A stretch of DNA of 64,000 bases, taken from NCBI GenBank assembly GCA_022822005.1, contig JAJECO010000042.1, forward strand, positions 1 to 64,000, written 5' to 3'. The number at the start of each line of letters is the position of its first letter. Position 1 is the first letter of the stretch. The notes below the pieces were generated by a model, which was not told the origin of the DNA, ran no database searches, and was given only the letters and a program-made list of their open reading frames with translations. A program made the position numbers and the translations under genes. The stretch comes from Candidatus Poribacteria bacterium. GTDB lineage: Bacteria > Poribacteria > WGA-4E > PCPOR2b. Below are positions 32,448 through 42,065 of this stretch, in pieces.

Positions 32448-35372
32448 CTACTGGCCATGACACCTTTTGTATTTTTTGCCGCTTCCGCAGGGACAAGGAG
32501 CATTACGACCAACCTTTGGAAGTTCGCCACTCGCTTGACGAGATGCGAATTCAGCAGTATCGCTCGCTGATTGCCCATTAAGCGTTCCCGCAATGGTGCC
32601 GTGTGTGTTCACGGTGTCTGCCCGACGGGAAGCTCGCCGAGGTCGATCGCTTTGGAGGGAGGTAGTTTCAATACGTGCTTTGAATATGTATTCGCTGACC
32701 TCCTCGTCAATCCGTTGGTGCATCGCTTCAAAAATGCTGAAAGCTTCATTCTTGAAAACAACGATTGGATCTTTGCCAGCGTAACCACGCAGATAAATTC
32801 CCTCTTCGATGTAGTCAATATTGTACAGGTGATCTTTCCAGTGGTGGTCGATGCGGTCGAGCAGGATGAGTCGTTCAAGCGTACGCATCAACTCTGCCCC
32901 CATTTCAGCTTCACGCTGTTCGTAGAGCTGATGCAGTGATTTGAGGAGGTATTCCCGCAGCTCAGATTGTTCCATGTTCAACGGTTGCTGCAAATTTGTC
33001 GCATCAATCGTGAAGGTATTCGCCAGCCAAGTCTTGAAGCCTTCAATAGTGCCGTCATAGACATTTAGCTCGTCTCCCTCTTTTTTGATGACGTATGTGC
33101 TTTGATCCTCATCATCGGAGACTAACCATTCGCTGCCCTTTTTAGATGTTGAGACAGTGACATTTTCGGACAGGGCAAGCCCGTTGCTCCTAAGTTCCTG
33201 CAGCGAAGCCACCGGGATTGATTCACTACTGTCTAACTGATTTTGGAATTCTGGACGCATACTGGAAAGTCTCGCGTCGTTAATATGTTCGGGCAGATAT
33301 TCCTCAAGGTAATCATCCAGCACATTTTCGATCATTTCCCAAATTGTCCCTCTGAGGTCTTCCCCTTCCAAAATACTATCGCGCAAACTGTAGATGCTTT
33401 GACGTTGTGAATTCATCACGTCGTCAAACTTGAGCCGGTTTTTTCGCATTTCGAAGAAGACCTGCTCAACCCGCTTTTGTGCTTTTTCGATCGCGTTGGT
33501 TACAGCTTTATGTTCAATCGGTATATCTTCTTCCATGCCCAACCGATCCATGATGCCAGATAAGCGTTCAGATCCGAACTTCCGCATCAAGTCATCTTCG
33601 AGCGAGAGGTAAAAGCGAGACGATCCTGGATCACCTTGACGTCCCGCACGACCACGCAACTGGTTATCGATCCGACGTGCTTCATGCCGCTCCGTAGCAA
33701 TAATGTGTAAGCCGCCAGCCTTTAATACCTGTTCCCGATTTGGGGCGCAAATAGTCTCAGCTTCAGTGAGAGCCTCCTTCCAATCTGCCGATTCCTCGTC
33801 AACAGTGGACAGATCTTTTTTCTTCTTCCGAAGAAGTTCCCTCGCCAGTCCCTCCGGATTACCACCGAGCAAGATATCCACGCCGCGTCCTGCCATATTC
33901 GTTGCGATTGTCACATTGCCGGGTACACCCGCTTGGGCAATGATTGTTGCTTCATGGGCGTGCTCTTTGGCGTTCAGCACTTGATGTTTGATATCACGCC
34001 GTTTCTTACGGAGCAGTTGACTCAGTTTTTCAGAATTTTCGATTGAAATAGTACCGACAAGCACGGGGCGTCCCTGCTCATGCTGCTCGATAATGTCTTC
34101 CAATACCGCCCGGTATTTTGCGTTTTCTGTTTTATATATTACGTCCGGGTGATCTATCCGAATCATCGGTTCGTTCGTGGGGACAACGACGACATCCAAT
34201 CCGTAAACGTGTGCAAATTCAGCAGCTTCAGTCTCGGCTGTACCGGTCATGCCTGCTAATTTCTCGTACATCCGGAAATAGTTTTGATAAGTAATTGACG
34301 CGCCGGTTTGGTTTTCCTGCTTAATCTGTACGCGCTCTTTCGCTTCGAGGGCTTGATGAAGCCCTTCGTTAAACCGTCTGCCCTCCTGCAATCGTCCGGT
34401 AAATTCATCAACGATGATGACTTCGCCGCCTTGCACGACATAGTCTACGTCACGTTTGTAGAGGGTGTGCGCAATCAAAGCTTGATTGACGTGGTGCACC
34501 AAGTTCATGCTTTCATGACCGTAGAGATCTTCTACCCCTAAAAGACGTTCAATTTCTTCTACCCCTTCCTCAGTGAGGGCAACGGTACCGCGTTTGCTAC
34601 TTTTTTCATCGCGCTCATAATGTCTTTCACTCTGTAATCGTCGCACCGCAGTGTCAATTTTTTTATAGAGTTCGACCGGTTCTCCTTGGGGTTCAGCGAT
34701 AATCAGCGGGGTACGCGCTTCATCGATTAGGATGCTATCGACTTCATCAACGATGGCATAATGGTGACCACGTTGTACCTTTTCCTCAAGCATTTGCCCC
34801 TTATTGTCCCATAGATAGTCGAAGCCGAATTCACTGTGCACACCGTAAGTAATGTCCGATTTATATCCCAATGCCTTCAAATTGTGGGGCAACCCATTGT
34901 AAGTCAGTCCTACACTCAGTCCGAGGAAGGTATAGATCTTGCCCATCCACTCCGCATCGCGTTTAGCAAGATAATCATTGACAGTCACGACGTGGACACC
35001 CTTGCCTGCCAGAGCGTTTAGATAAACGGCGAGCGTTGAAGTTAGCGTTTTCCCCTCACCCGTTTTCATTTCGGCGATTTTGCCTTGATGAAACACGATT
35101 CCGCCCATGAGTTGAACATCATAGTGGCGCTGGTTCAAAGTTCGCACACCGGCTTCGCGCACAACGGCGAACGCTTCGGGCAGAAGATCGTCGAGGGATT
35201 CACCAGCGTCCAACCTTTCTCGGAAGTGTGGCGTTTTTGATTGGAGGGCAGCATCGGATAATTGCTGCATCTCCGGCTCCAGTTGATTGATCTGATTCAC
35301 GATTGGCTGGAGCAACTTCGTATCCCGGTCTTGTTTACTGCCGAAAACCTTGGTTAAAACTTTTTGAAGCAT
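32448..35372 (-). CDS. secA: Preprotein translocase ATPase SecA
   Basis: 974 residues. The first ATPase fold has [11 protein letters not shown] (Walker A) and the [16 protein letters not shown] box. The second has the [12 protein letters not shown] and [12 protein letters not shown] motifs. The C-terminus ends in [14 protein letters not shown], the zinc tail that binds SecB or the ribosome. Length exceeds E. coli SecA (901) because of an extra stretch of about 70 residues (about 703-775) in the helical-wing region that has no counterpart I recognise. SecA drives proteins through SecYEG. It is the second gene of a minus-strand operon begun by a membrane protein and followed by Trm112-like, sppA and others. 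Confidence 0.95.
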   Translation of the reverse strand: MLQKVLTKVFGSKQDRDTKLLQPIVNQINQLEPEMQQLSDAALQSKTPHFRERLDAGESLDDLLPEAFAVVREAGVRTLNQRHYDVQLMGGIVFHQGKIAEMKTGEGKTLTSTLAVYLNALAGKGVHVVTVNDYLAKRDAEWMGKIYTFLGLSVGLTYNGLPHNLKALGYKSDITYGVHSEFGFDYLWDNKGQMLEEKVQRGHHYAIVDEVDSILIDEARTPLIIAEPQGEPVELYKKIDTAVRRLQSERHYERDEKSSKRGTVALTEEGVEEIERLLGVEDLYGHESMNLVHHVNQALIAHTLYKRDVDYVVQGGEVIIVDEFTGRLQEGRRFNEGLHQALEAKERVQIKQENQTGASITYQNYFRMYEKLAGMTGTAETEAAEFAHVYGLDVVVVPTNEPMIRIDHPDVIYKTENAKYRAVLEDIIEQHEQGRPVLVGTISIENSEKLSQLLRKKRRDIKHQVLNAKEHAHEATIIAQAGVPGNVTIATNMAGRGVDILLGGNPEGLARELLRKKKKDLSTVDEESADWKEALTEAETICAPNREQVLKAGGLHIIATERHEARRIDNQLRGRAGRQGDPGSSRFYLSLEDDLMRKFGSERLSGIMDRLGMEEDIPIEHKAVTNAIEKAQKRVEQVFFEMRKNRLKFDDVMNSQRQSIYSLRDSILEGEDLRGTIWEMIENVLDDYLEEYLPEHINDARLSSMRPEFQNQLDSSESIPVASLQELRSNGLALSENVTVSTSKKGSEWLVSDDEDQSTYVIKKEGDELNVYDGTIEGFKTWLANTFTIDATNLQQPLNMEQSELREYLLKSLHQLYEQREAEMGAELMRTLERLILLDRIDHHWKDHLYNIDYIEEGIYLRGYAGKDPIVVFKNEAFSIFEAMHQRIDEEVSEYIFKARIETTSLQSDRPRRASRRADTVNTHGTIAGTLNGQSASDTAEFASRQASGELPKVGRNAPCPCGSGKKYKRCHGQ

Positions 35373-35461
35373 GAAACATCATCACCCTTTACAGTTTAGA
35401 AAAAATCCAAATTGTCTAATTCTATTCAAGTTTGACGTTTAGCACACGATTTAGTTACATT

Positions 35462-36637
35462 TCACTGAACTTTTTCTTCAGTTTCGATGCCATTGGGGTT
35501 CACAGGTGCCTCAGAGGGTGGTGCTTCCGGAGCAACAGAGTCTAAAACCTCCGCTTCCTCCTCGACCTCTAATAAATTTACCCCGTCAACTCGTTTCCTC
35601 AGTATCGTATAGATGAGGGTATTACCAGTCGAAGCAATCGAAAATAGGTAGGCGATAACCAAACCTGCGATAAATAATAGGGACAACGTCATAAAAATCG
35701 CGGCGATATTAAGCGTAATTGGCAAATTAGCGGGTTCAGAACCAATATCAAATACTCTGAAGTGCTCCATGTATGGTAGCGCATTAAGTTTCTCAATCGA
35801 GCCGCCGAGCCACCGGTCCGTCTGCCACATAATATGCTGTATGTCCGTAGGGACCAGAAAGTAGATCGGCTGCATTGCTAAGGCAAATCCTGCCAAACAA
35901 AAAATCCCCCAAATCGGGATACAGATCGCTTTTACACCAACTAAGAAAATCTCGTAGATCAAAACCCTCCACGGTTGATTCCAAAGCATTGCAAGGTGCT
36001 GGTACGCTGTTTCAAAAGCATCAGAGTCCGCAGCACCAACCACAGAGGGGGCGAAAAACAGACTTATCCCCAAACCAACAAGGAGATAAGCCATCAGTAG
36101 TCCCAGAAAGAAGGCAAAAGGGGTCAAGACCGATGCGAACATCAGGACAACACGGCCCACCATCGGAATCTTTCCCAATAGACCAACGCAAATCGGTATT
36201 AGAGCCAAAAGCACGAGAATGGCAATCAAACCCAGAAGTGTCCCGAAAACCGCCTTCCAGTGTTTCCGCACGAACCTCCAAGATGCTGTTATAGAAAAAA
36301 AGTGATCGCCCCGCAGGTCCTCTATTGTAATTTTCGATACCATCGTGCTCGCTAAAAAAAAGAATACGAACAAGGTGAATGTGCCAAGCCACATTGCACC
36401 GATTGTAATGTCCTCAAAAGCGTAGTCGACAAGAGGACAAACGGGCAGGAGCGCATAGGTATCCCAAAATTGCTTGACTCCGCTCTCACTTGTGATGAGC
36501 AAGCTCGAATATACCAATATTTCGTAGATGAGATAAGCGAGGATAAGCCCGAAAAGATGAACTGAAATCTTCTTTGGGTTGAACCCGTAACGTCCAGCGC
36601 GGAAGATATCTCGAAAATCAAAATGCAATTCAGCCAT
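35462..36637 (-). CDS. Multi-pass membrane protein of unknown function
   Basis: 391 residues with about six to eight hydrophobic segments (residues about 28-50, 85-105, 130-165, 172-195, 235-270 and 310-345) and a charged, Glu/Pro-rich C-terminal tail of about 40 residues. The N-terminus is cytoplasmic and begins MAELHFDFRDIFRAGRYGFNPKK. No catalytic motif is seen and I do not assign a family. Its promoter at 36746-36774 probably drives the whole secA operon; the gene lies 89 bp before secA. The place in the operon suggests an envelope or secretion role, but this is only context. Confidence 0.75.
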   Translation of the reverse strand: MAELHFDFRDIFRAGRYGFNPKKISVHLFGLILAYLIYEILVYSSLLITSESGVKQFWDTYALLPVCPLVDYAFEDITIGAMWLGTFTLFVFFFLASTMVSKITIEDLRGDHFFSITASWRFVRKHWKAVFGTLLGLIAILVLLALIPICVGLLGKIPMVGRVVLMFASVLTPFAFFLGLLMAYLLVGLGISLFFAPSVVGAADSDAFETAYQHLAMLWNQPWRVLIYEIFLVGVKAICIPIWGIFCLAGFALAMQPIYFLVPTDIQHIMWQTDRWLGGSIEKLNALPYMEHFRVFDIGSEPANLPITLNIAAIFMTLSLLFIAGLVIAYLFSIASTGNTLIYTILRKRVDGVNLLEVEEEAEVLDSVAPEAPPSEAPVNPNGIETEEKVQ

Positions 36638-36745
36638 TTTTTTATCCAGTTATTCAGTTGTTGGATAATTTTCCAACACACGGTGCCAGCCAACTGTGCA
36701 TCAGACTCTAACCATCTAAAACTTGTCCGTATAGTGCATCAACAT

Positions 36746-36774
36746 ATAATACATCAACTACGATCTTCTGTCAA
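36746..36774 (-). promoter_or_regulatory. Sigma70-type promoter of the membrane protein-secA operon
   Basis: On the reverse strand TTGACA (complement of 36769-36774), a 17-base spacer and TATTAT (complement of 36746-36751). The leader before the ATG at 36637 is about 100 nt. Confidence 0.7.
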
Positions 36775-36797
36775 CAGCAGAGATCTTGGAATTTTGC

Positions 36798-36826
36798 TTG
36801 ACTTTACGCAGAAATCTCAATACAAT
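36798..36826 (+). promoter_or_regulatory. Sigma70-type promoter of the pterin dehydratase gene
   Basis: TTGACT (36798-36803), a 17-base spacer and TACAAT (36821-36826). It is back to back with the secA operon promoter, 24 bp apart. Confidence 0.7.
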
Positions 36827-36875
36827 GCGATCGGGATGCGAGGATTAAAACAACTCACTTTTAGGAGACCGTGAA

Positions 36876-37160
36876 ATGGCAATCATAAAACTAACGGACA
36901 CAGAAATTAGCACTCAACTTGAGGAAATATCGGGGTGGACAGTCGAAAATGGCAAGCTGCACAAGGAATTTCAATTCGACTCGTTTGTAGAAGCCTTCGG
37001 TTTTATGGCGCGCGTTGCCCTGATTGCAGAATCAATGAATCATCACCCTGAGTGGTTTAACGTCTATAACCGCGTGAAAGTTGATCTCGCAACACACGAC
37101 GTTGGAGGAATTAGCGCGTTGGATTTTGAATTGGCGAAGAAAGTCGATGCGCTTTCGTAA
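36876..37160 (+). CDS. Pterin-4a-carbinolamine dehydratase
   Basis: 94 residues, the family length. The signature ESMNHHPEWFNVYNRV (residues about 50-65) contains the catalytic His-His-Pro and the conserved Trp. The enzyme dehydrates 4a-hydroxytetrahydrobiopterin, recycling the cofactor of aromatic-amino-acid hydroxylases. No such hydroxylase is in the window; in bacteria without one the protein is thought to help with molybdopterin or other pterins. AGGAG sits eight bases before the ATG, and a clean promoter lies upstream. The stop is five bases before the LpxL-like gene start, so they are probably cotranscribed. Confidence 0.93.
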   Translation: MAIIKLTDTEISTQLEEISGWTVENGKLHKEFQFDSFVEAFGFMARVALIAESMNHHPEWFNVYNRVKVDLATHDVGGISALDFELAKKVDALS

Positions 37161-37165
37161 GGATT

Positions 37166-38107
37166 TTGATCGTTCACTGGCTCACTACTTTTATCATTCG
37201 TGTATTTGGCATAACCGTCCGTTGGCTTCCTCAGCGGTATGCCCTAATGCTGGGGAGCGGTCTGGGAGACTTCCTCTACTTTGTTCTAAAGAAACGCCGT
37301 CGCATTGCCTTGAAAAATTTGCAGATTGCGTTTGGCGATGAGATGTCCACCGACGAACGTGCAAAAATTTGTCGTAGAAGTTTCCAACAGGTAGGGAAAA
37401 CCGCAATCGAATTTCTGCGTTTTCCCAAGTTGACTTTCGACAATGTCTGGGAAGAAGTAACCGTTGATGGGAAAGAGCACTTAATACAGGCTTTGGATAA
37501 GGGGAAAGGTGCCATCGTCTTTCTGCCCCACTTTGGGAATTGGGAGCTGCTCGCGATGGTCTATGGGGCACTCATCCCGAATCAGGCAAAGGCAATTGCG
37601 TTTCCGCTTAAAAATAGATACCTTAACGCGCTTGTCTCTCAATATCGAGAACAGCTCAGTTTAAGGTTAATCACCCGCAAGCAAGCAGTTAGGGAAACGC
37701 TCCGTGCACTTAAAGAGAATTATGCTGTCGGGTTTTTTGCGGATCAGAATGCGGGACGGGAAGGGGTCTTTGTCGACTTCTTCGGGCAACAGGCATCCGC
37801 TGTTCGCGGACCTGCAACGCTCGCGCTAAAAACGGGTGCACCGCTGCTCTTGTCGATGGCTATTCGTCTGCCCGGCGACCGGCATCATGTGCTCATCACG
37901 CCAGAGATTGACTTAGAAATATCTGACGATCTTGAACAAGACGTACAGACCAATACCGCGCGTATCCTGAAAATCCTTGAGACATATATTCGCCAATATC
38001 CAGATCAGTGGCTCTGGACACACAATCGGTGGAAAACGCAACCAGATCCACGATGGCAGATGAAGCGACAAAGCCGGAAAATCGGTGAAAGCATAGCACC
38101 TGAATAA
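37166..38107 (+). CDS. LpxL/HtrB-type lysophospholipid acyltransferase
   Basis: 313 residues. One N-terminal membrane segment (residues about 5-45) is followed by the acyltransferase motif PHFGNWE (HX4E, residues about 116-122), then FFADQNAGREGVFVDFFG and a QYPDQWLWTHNRWK end, as in Kdo2-lipid A acyltransferases. The family transfers fatty acyl chains to lipid A or similar lipids on the inner membrane, which argues for a diderm organism. The start is uncertain: TTG at 37166 is only a few bases from AAGGA, but no later start keeps the membrane segment. The gene follows the pterin dehydratase by five bases. Confidence 0.85.
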   Translation: MIVHWLTTFIIRVFGITVRWLPQRYALMLGSGLGDFLYFVLKKRRRIALKNLQIAFGDEMSTDERAKICRRSFQQVGKTAIEFLRFPKLTFDNVWEEVTVDGKEHLIQALDKGKGAIVFLPHFGNWELLAMVYGALIPNQAKAIAFPLKNRYLNALVSQYREQLSLRLITRKQAVRETLRALKENYAVGFFADQNAGREGVFVDFFGQQASAVRGPATLALKTGAPLLLSMAIRLPGDRHHVLITPEIDLEISDDLEQDVQTNTARILKILETYIRQYPDQWLWTHNRWKTQPDPRWQMKRQSRKIGESIAPE

Positions 38108-38114
38108 TCCTATG

Positions 38115-39050
38115 TCACGCCGTCGCAATCAAAAACATCCCAATAACCATCACCACCGCCGCCATAAATCGTAGTTTTGTTTGTGATTCCTTCAGCAGAT
38201 AGCCACCGAGCAATACGGCGAAGATCACAGAGCACTGTCGGAGCGCGACCACATAGCTAACACTTTCGGTCATATACACGTAAAGGATAATCGTGTAAGA
38301 AAGCATTGAAAGAACGCTAGTTGCGAGAACCTTTTTCCATTCTTGGTGCCCTATATCTGTTATTCCCCGCGCCGGGAACCAAAGCATGATGTAGCTGCCA
38401 TACAATACCATCGCAATTATACTCTCCGTCAAAAAGTAGCTTACGGGTTGCCAAGCGTGTCGTTGGGCAGAGTGGGCATAGAATTCGGACATCCCAGCCT
38501 TGTCAATCAGCGAGTATGCGATTACTGTGCCGAGCGTCAATAACGCCCACACGGAAGCCGGGCGCCTGATGTACACCAACAAATCCTTGAATGTCAGCCC
38601 ACCACCCCGCAGCTGAAGCAGATAAATTGAGAATAATATCAGAAAAATGCCAACCAGTCCCTGCGCAGAAAGCCGCTCATCTAAAAATAGGAAGGCAAAA
38701 AAGGGGAGGAATCCGGGGGCAGATCGGGCAATCGGATAGACGTAAGAGATTTCGCCGGACGTATAGGCGCGGCTCAAGCACACCCAGTAGAAAAAATGGA
38801 TAACACCCGATCCAGCGATATAGCTCCAAACCGATTTTGGGGCGATTGGCAGTTGCAGCGCAAAGGCAAGTACCGCCACACCCACTGTAAATATCCCAAT
38901 CCAGAAGAAAAACAGTTGCGGCGAGCGGCTTGCTTTTCCGTAGTAGTTCCACAGCGCATGGCAGAAAGCGGATAATAAAACAAGAACAATGGAAATTGGG
39001 TTCTGCACAGTTTCTGTAGAGCGTGCTGTACGTTCTACTTTCTCCTCCAT
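38115..39050 (-). CDS. EamA/DMT-family transporter
   Basis: About 311 residues from the ATG at 39050 (an in-frame ATG at 39107 would add 19 residues). Ten hydrophobic helices are arranged as two EamA repeats: the first contains IARSAPGFLPFFAFLFLDE, with the conserved Pro and DE, and the second contains ALRQCSVIFAVLLGGYLLKE. These drug/metabolite transporters carry small metabolites through the inner membrane. It is convergent to the LpxL-like gene (stop codons 7 bp apart) and divergent from the MoeB-like gene. Substrate unknown. Confidence 0.85.
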   Translation of the reverse strand: MEEKVERTARSTETVQNPISIVLVLLSAFCHALWNYYGKASRSPQLFFFWIGIFTVGVAVLAFALQLPIAPKSVWSYIAGSGVIHFFYWVCLSRAYTSGEISYVYPIARSAPGFLPFFAFLFLDERLSAQGLVGIFLILFSIYLLQLRGGGLTFKDLLVYIRRPASVWALLTLGTVIAYSLIDKAGMSEFYAHSAQRHAWQPVSYFLTESIIAMVLYGSYIMLWFPARGITDIGHQEWKKVLATSVLSMLSYTIILYVYMTESVSYVVALRQCSVIFAVLLGGYLLKESQTKLRFMAAVVMVIGMFLIATA

Positions 39051-39114
39051 AGATTCCCAGATAAGTGCATCAAACACGGGCATTCGCACAAGTATATCAT
39101 ATCCCAATTTAGTT

Positions 39115-39143
39115 TTGACAGCACCATCCGCTTGTGATATAAT
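39115..39143 (+). promoter_or_regulatory. Perfect sigma70 promoter of the rhodanese-MoeB gene
   Basis: TTGACA (39115-39120), a 17-base spacer and TATAAT (39138-39143) match the consensus at all twelve positions. Transcription should start near 39150, giving a leader of about 75 nt. Confidence 0.8.
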
Positions 39144-39224
39144 GAGAATTGTAAAAAATTAGATTTTCATCACCAATACAATCTGAGAGTGTTACATTCG
39201 ATTGAACAAATGAGGTGAATTGCA

Positions 39225-40421
39225 TTGAAGTCCACAAGTCAAATTATCGAAGAAGTCAAAAAAGAAATCCCAGAAATTTCTGCTGAAGAAGCGCAGAAAG
39301 AGAAAGCGGAAGGCGGAGATAATGTTGTACTGCTTGATGTGCGTGATGAGGACGAATATCGAGCGGGGTATATCCCTGATGCGGTTCATGTCACGCGGGG
39401 AATGCTTGAATTCTCGATCGAAGACGAAGTGCCAGATCGTGACAAAAGAGTAATCGTCTATTGTGCTGCTGGGATGAGATCCTTACTCGCTGCCAAATCC
39501 CTAAAAGAGTTGGGATACGCGGATTCTGTATCCATGGCAGGTGGATATCGAGACTGGTCAGCGGCAGGACTCCCAACAGCCAAAGATAAGGAGATGACAC
39601 CGGATCAGTTGGAACGGTACAGTCGCCACTTTATGCTGACCGAGGTCGGCGAAAGGGGACAATCGAAGCTGCTGGAGGCTAAAGTACTACTCGTCGGAGC
39701 GGGTGGCTTAGGCTCGCCGGCAGGGTTATACCTTGCGGCAACAGGCGTTGGTACGCTCGGCGTGGTTGATTCAGATGTTGTTGAGTTAAGCAACTTGCAG
39801 CGGCAAATCCTCCACCGCACGGAAACTGTTGGCAAACCGAAGGTAGAATCTGCTGCTGAAACAATGACTTTCCTGAACCCTGATGTCAATGTTGTTCCCT
39901 ACAATATGCGACTGTCGGAAGACAACATCATCGACCTCTTTAATGAGTATGACTTGGTCGTTGATGGTTGCGATAATTTCGCGACACGCTATCTGGTCAA
40001 TGATGCGGCGGTGCTGACCAATACACCTATTGTACACGGCAGTATTTTCCAGTTTGAAGGGCAGGCAACCGTCATCAAGCCACATGATGGACCGTGCTAT
40101 CGGTGTATGTATCCGACACCGCCGCCGCCCGGCATGGTGCCCGGCTGAAACGAGGCTGGCGTCCTGGGCGTGCTCCCGGGCATAATTGGTCTTGTGATGG
40201 CAACTGAAGCGGTTAAACTGTTGCTTGATATTGGCGAACCTCTCATCGGTCGCTTGCTGATGTATGATGCACTCAGCATGAAGTTTCGTGAGTTGAAGGT
40301 GGGTCGGGATAAGAACTGCCCGATCTGTGGCGAGGAACCGACGATTACCGAATTAATGAGTGATTATGTCGAGTTTTGCGAATTGGATCATTCCGAACCG
40401 CTTGCAACTGCCGCCGACTAA
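39225..40421 (+). CDS. moeB: Rhodanese-MoeB/ThiF E1-like protein with in-frame TGA (probable selenoprotein)
   Basis: 398 residues if TGA at 40146-40148 (codon 308) is read as selenocysteine. Residues about 20-115 are a rhodanese domain with active-site loop YCAAGMRS. Residues about 125-390 are a MoeB/ThiF E1-like adenylyltransferase: SRHFMLTEVGERGQ, VGAGGLGSPAG (nucleotide loop), the DSDVVELSNLQRQ segment, DGCDNFATRYLVND, and zinc Cys pairs in CYRCMYP and CPICG. In the family the next stretch is usually SCAEAGVLGVLPGI; here it is G-TGA-NEAGVLGVLPGI, so TGA replaces the E1 cysteine codon. Reading continues in frame with full homology for 90 residues. A hairpin follows at 40163-40180. The TTG start has GAGGTG upstream. 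The alternative is a recent nonsense mutation or sequencing error. Confidence 0.8.
40146..40180 (+). promoter_or_regulatory. Candidate bacterial SECIS: in-frame TGA plus downstream hairpin
   Basis: The stem CCTGGG (40163-40168) pairs with CCCGGG (40175-40180), one pair being G-U, around the six-base loop CGTGCT. The loop G lies second and is followed by U, about 22 nt after the TGA, as in bacterial SECIS elements. Stem codons are all GC-ending, unlike the surrounding gene. The structure is by eye and not computed. Confidence 0.55.
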
Positions 40422-40483
40422 AAAGTAATGCGTAAGTAACGTTTTTATGCTCTACAAACCCTGTATTTGAAAGGATTTAATCT

Positions 40484-40726
40484 ATGCTCCCTTGTCCAAG
40501 TTGTAATAATCCACTCACGCAATTCCCGATCGAGCGATCGGATGTGGATCTGATGAGTTGTGATAGTTGCCAAGGTGTTTTTCTTAATCGTCCCGGTGGA
40601 GAACTGGAGAACGTAGATAACGCAACATTTGACGAACTTGTCGAAGCCTATGGCACCGAATATCCAATTGATGTGGATCCAAGTACCGTTACTCTGCCAG
40701 AGGAAGTGGAAGAAGTTCTTGAGTAA
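40484..40726 (+). CDS. Small zinc-ribbon (zf-TFIIB-like) protein
   Basis: 80 residues. Two CxxC pairs, C4-P-S-C7 (LPCPSCNNPL) and CDSCQGVFLNRPG, form a TFIIB-type zinc ribbon. The second half is acidic and unstructured-looking (DVDPSTVTLPEEVEEVLE). No enzymatic domain. AAAGGA sits eight bases before the ATG at 40484. It lies 62 bp after the MoeB-like gene on the same strand, so it may be cotranscribed. Role unknown; these small ribbons are thought to bind nucleic acid or protein. Confidence 0.8.
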   Translation: MLPCPSCNNPLTQFPIERSDVDLMSCDSCQGVFLNRPGGELENVDNATFDELVEAYGTEYPIDVDPSTVTLPEEVEEVLE

Positions 40727-41182
40727 AAAATACCGATGTCCTACGGCATTGGTAATTTGGGTCAATAAGCCTTGCGAAGGTGTCAAACCTGTGTAAGGTT
40801 ATACACAAATGATTCCCTAAATAAACTGTAATAGGTCAATCGCCTTGGATTAAGTACCTACCCCATCCGTAATGGATCTCATATCTAAATTTGTCCAATC
40901 TCTTCGAGAGCGTCCTGATATCCAAGGAACCATTCTTCGTTCTCCTACCCTGTTCTGGTTAATCCACTTTTTTCTCAGTCCTATTAAATCCATTTTTGTT
41001 TATAACTGTATGCAGCGTGGCGTTTATGGTAGCATGTGTGGAGTTTTGATGCTACAAAACCATCATCAATTAATCAACCGCCATATCATAGCAGGTAAAA
41101 CGTAAAAACGTGCCTTCTACGCCTTGCACTCCCGAAATAAGTAGAGAGTTCAAATAATTTGCTGGCGATTTAGGAAGTATGG
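40727..41182. other. Intergenic region (456 bp) with a doubtful 77-codon ORF
   Basis: The region separates the zinc-ribbon gene from uppP. A hairpin lies at its left end. An open frame at 40872-41105 encodes 77 residues with a hydrophobic middle (FWLIHFFLSPIKSIFVYN) and a tail faintly like the end of a family 2 glycosyltransferase. No ribosome-binding site precedes it, so it may be a decayed gene end or chance. No RNA gene recognised. Confidence 0.3.
40729..40755 (+). terminator. Weak hairpin after the zinc-ribbon gene
   Basis: TACCGATG and CATTGGTA pair over eight positions (one G-U) around an eight-base loop immediately after the stop codon. The following sequence is only mildly T-rich, so it may slow or protect the 3' end rather than terminate efficiently. 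Confidence 0.4.
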
Positions 41183-42013
41183 ATGACCATTCTTGAAGCG
41201 ATTGTGCTTGGTATTTTACAAGGCATAACAGAGTTTTTACCGGTGAGTAGTTCTGGGCATTTGGTTTTGATGCAGCATTTCTTGGGGATAAAGGAATCAC
41301 AAATATTTTTTGATGTTATGCTCCATTTTGGGACCTTGGGGGCTGTGATTATTGTTTATTATCAGTTACTTGGGGCTTTAGTGCGAACCGGTTTTTCCAC
41401 GCTCTTTCAGGCAGATTTGTACCGCCATCCCCAGCTTACAATCAGTAGCACGCCGCATCTCAGGATGCTCTGGTATCTCCTGCTCGGCTCGATTCCTACC
41501 GGACTAATTGCTATGCTGTTCAAAAATTCGCTTGAGGCAATCTTTGACAAACCGATGGTGGTTGCCGCTATGTTAATTGTCACGGGGCTAATCTTGCAAC
41601 TGTCTCGCCTCGGACACAGGCGGCTACAAGCAGAAACTCCCTTACAAGCTTGGCACTCATCGCTCATCGGGATTGTTCAGGGACTCGCCATTATTCCCGG
41701 AATTTCTAGATCTGGGTCAACGATTTCCATTTCACTGCTGCTGGGTTTGTCTCCGCAGGCTGCGGCGCAATACTCTTTTCTACTTTCCATCCCCGCAATC
41801 TTGGGGGCAGTTATTCTCAAACTCAAAGATGTGAGGGAGATTACAACTGCCCCAATCGTTATCGTTGCGGGAACATTGACTTCGTTCATTGTGGGTTACA
41901 TTGCATTGCGTTTTCTGCTTGCAATCCTCAATCGCGGGAAGTTTTCTATTTTCTCCTACTATTGCTTTGCATTGGGGATAATTGCAGCAATGTCAATTTG
42001 GTTGGGAGCATAA
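41183..42013 (+). CDS. uppP: Undecaprenyl-diphosphatase UppP (BacA)
   Basis: 276 residues with about eight membrane helices. The two family motifs are GITEFLPVSSSGHL (residues about 14-27) and PGISRSGSTISISL (about 172-185), which carry the Glu, Ser, Arg and His of the active site. UppP recycles undecaprenyl pyrophosphate to the monophosphate for peptidoglycan and surface polysaccharide synthesis, and overproduction gives bacitracin resistance. A shine-dalgarno-like AGGA is upstream of the ATG. The gene is 52 bp before the BMP-type binding protein, which may share its transcript. Confidence 0.95.
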   Translation: MTILEAIVLGILQGITEFLPVSSSGHLVLMQHFLGIKESQIFFDVMLHFGTLGAVIIVYYQLLGALVRTGFSTLFQADLYRHPQLTISSTPHLRMLWYLLLGSIPTGLIAMLFKNSLEAIFDKPMVVAAMLIVTGLILQLSRLGHRRLQAETPLQAWHSSLIGIVQGLAIIPGISRSGSTISISLLLGLSPQAAAQYSFLLSIPAILGAVILKLKDVREITTAPIVIVAGTLTSFIVGYIALRFLLAILNRGKFSIFSYYCFALGIIAAMSIWLGA

Positions 42014-42065
42014 CCTAAACGTAGCAGAATCAATATGAGGGACTAGCTTTTGAGGAATTAACATT

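Noticed and set aside
39225-40148. A 307-residue MoeB-like protein ending at the TGA
   Set aside because: The truncated form would lack the second zinc pair (CPICG) and the last helices. The 90 in-frame residues that follow match the family closely, so the stop is more likely recoded or an error than the true end.
40872-41105. Hypothetical 77-residue protein
   Set aside because: No ribosome-binding site and no convincing similarity; kept only as a possible remnant in the intergenic entry.
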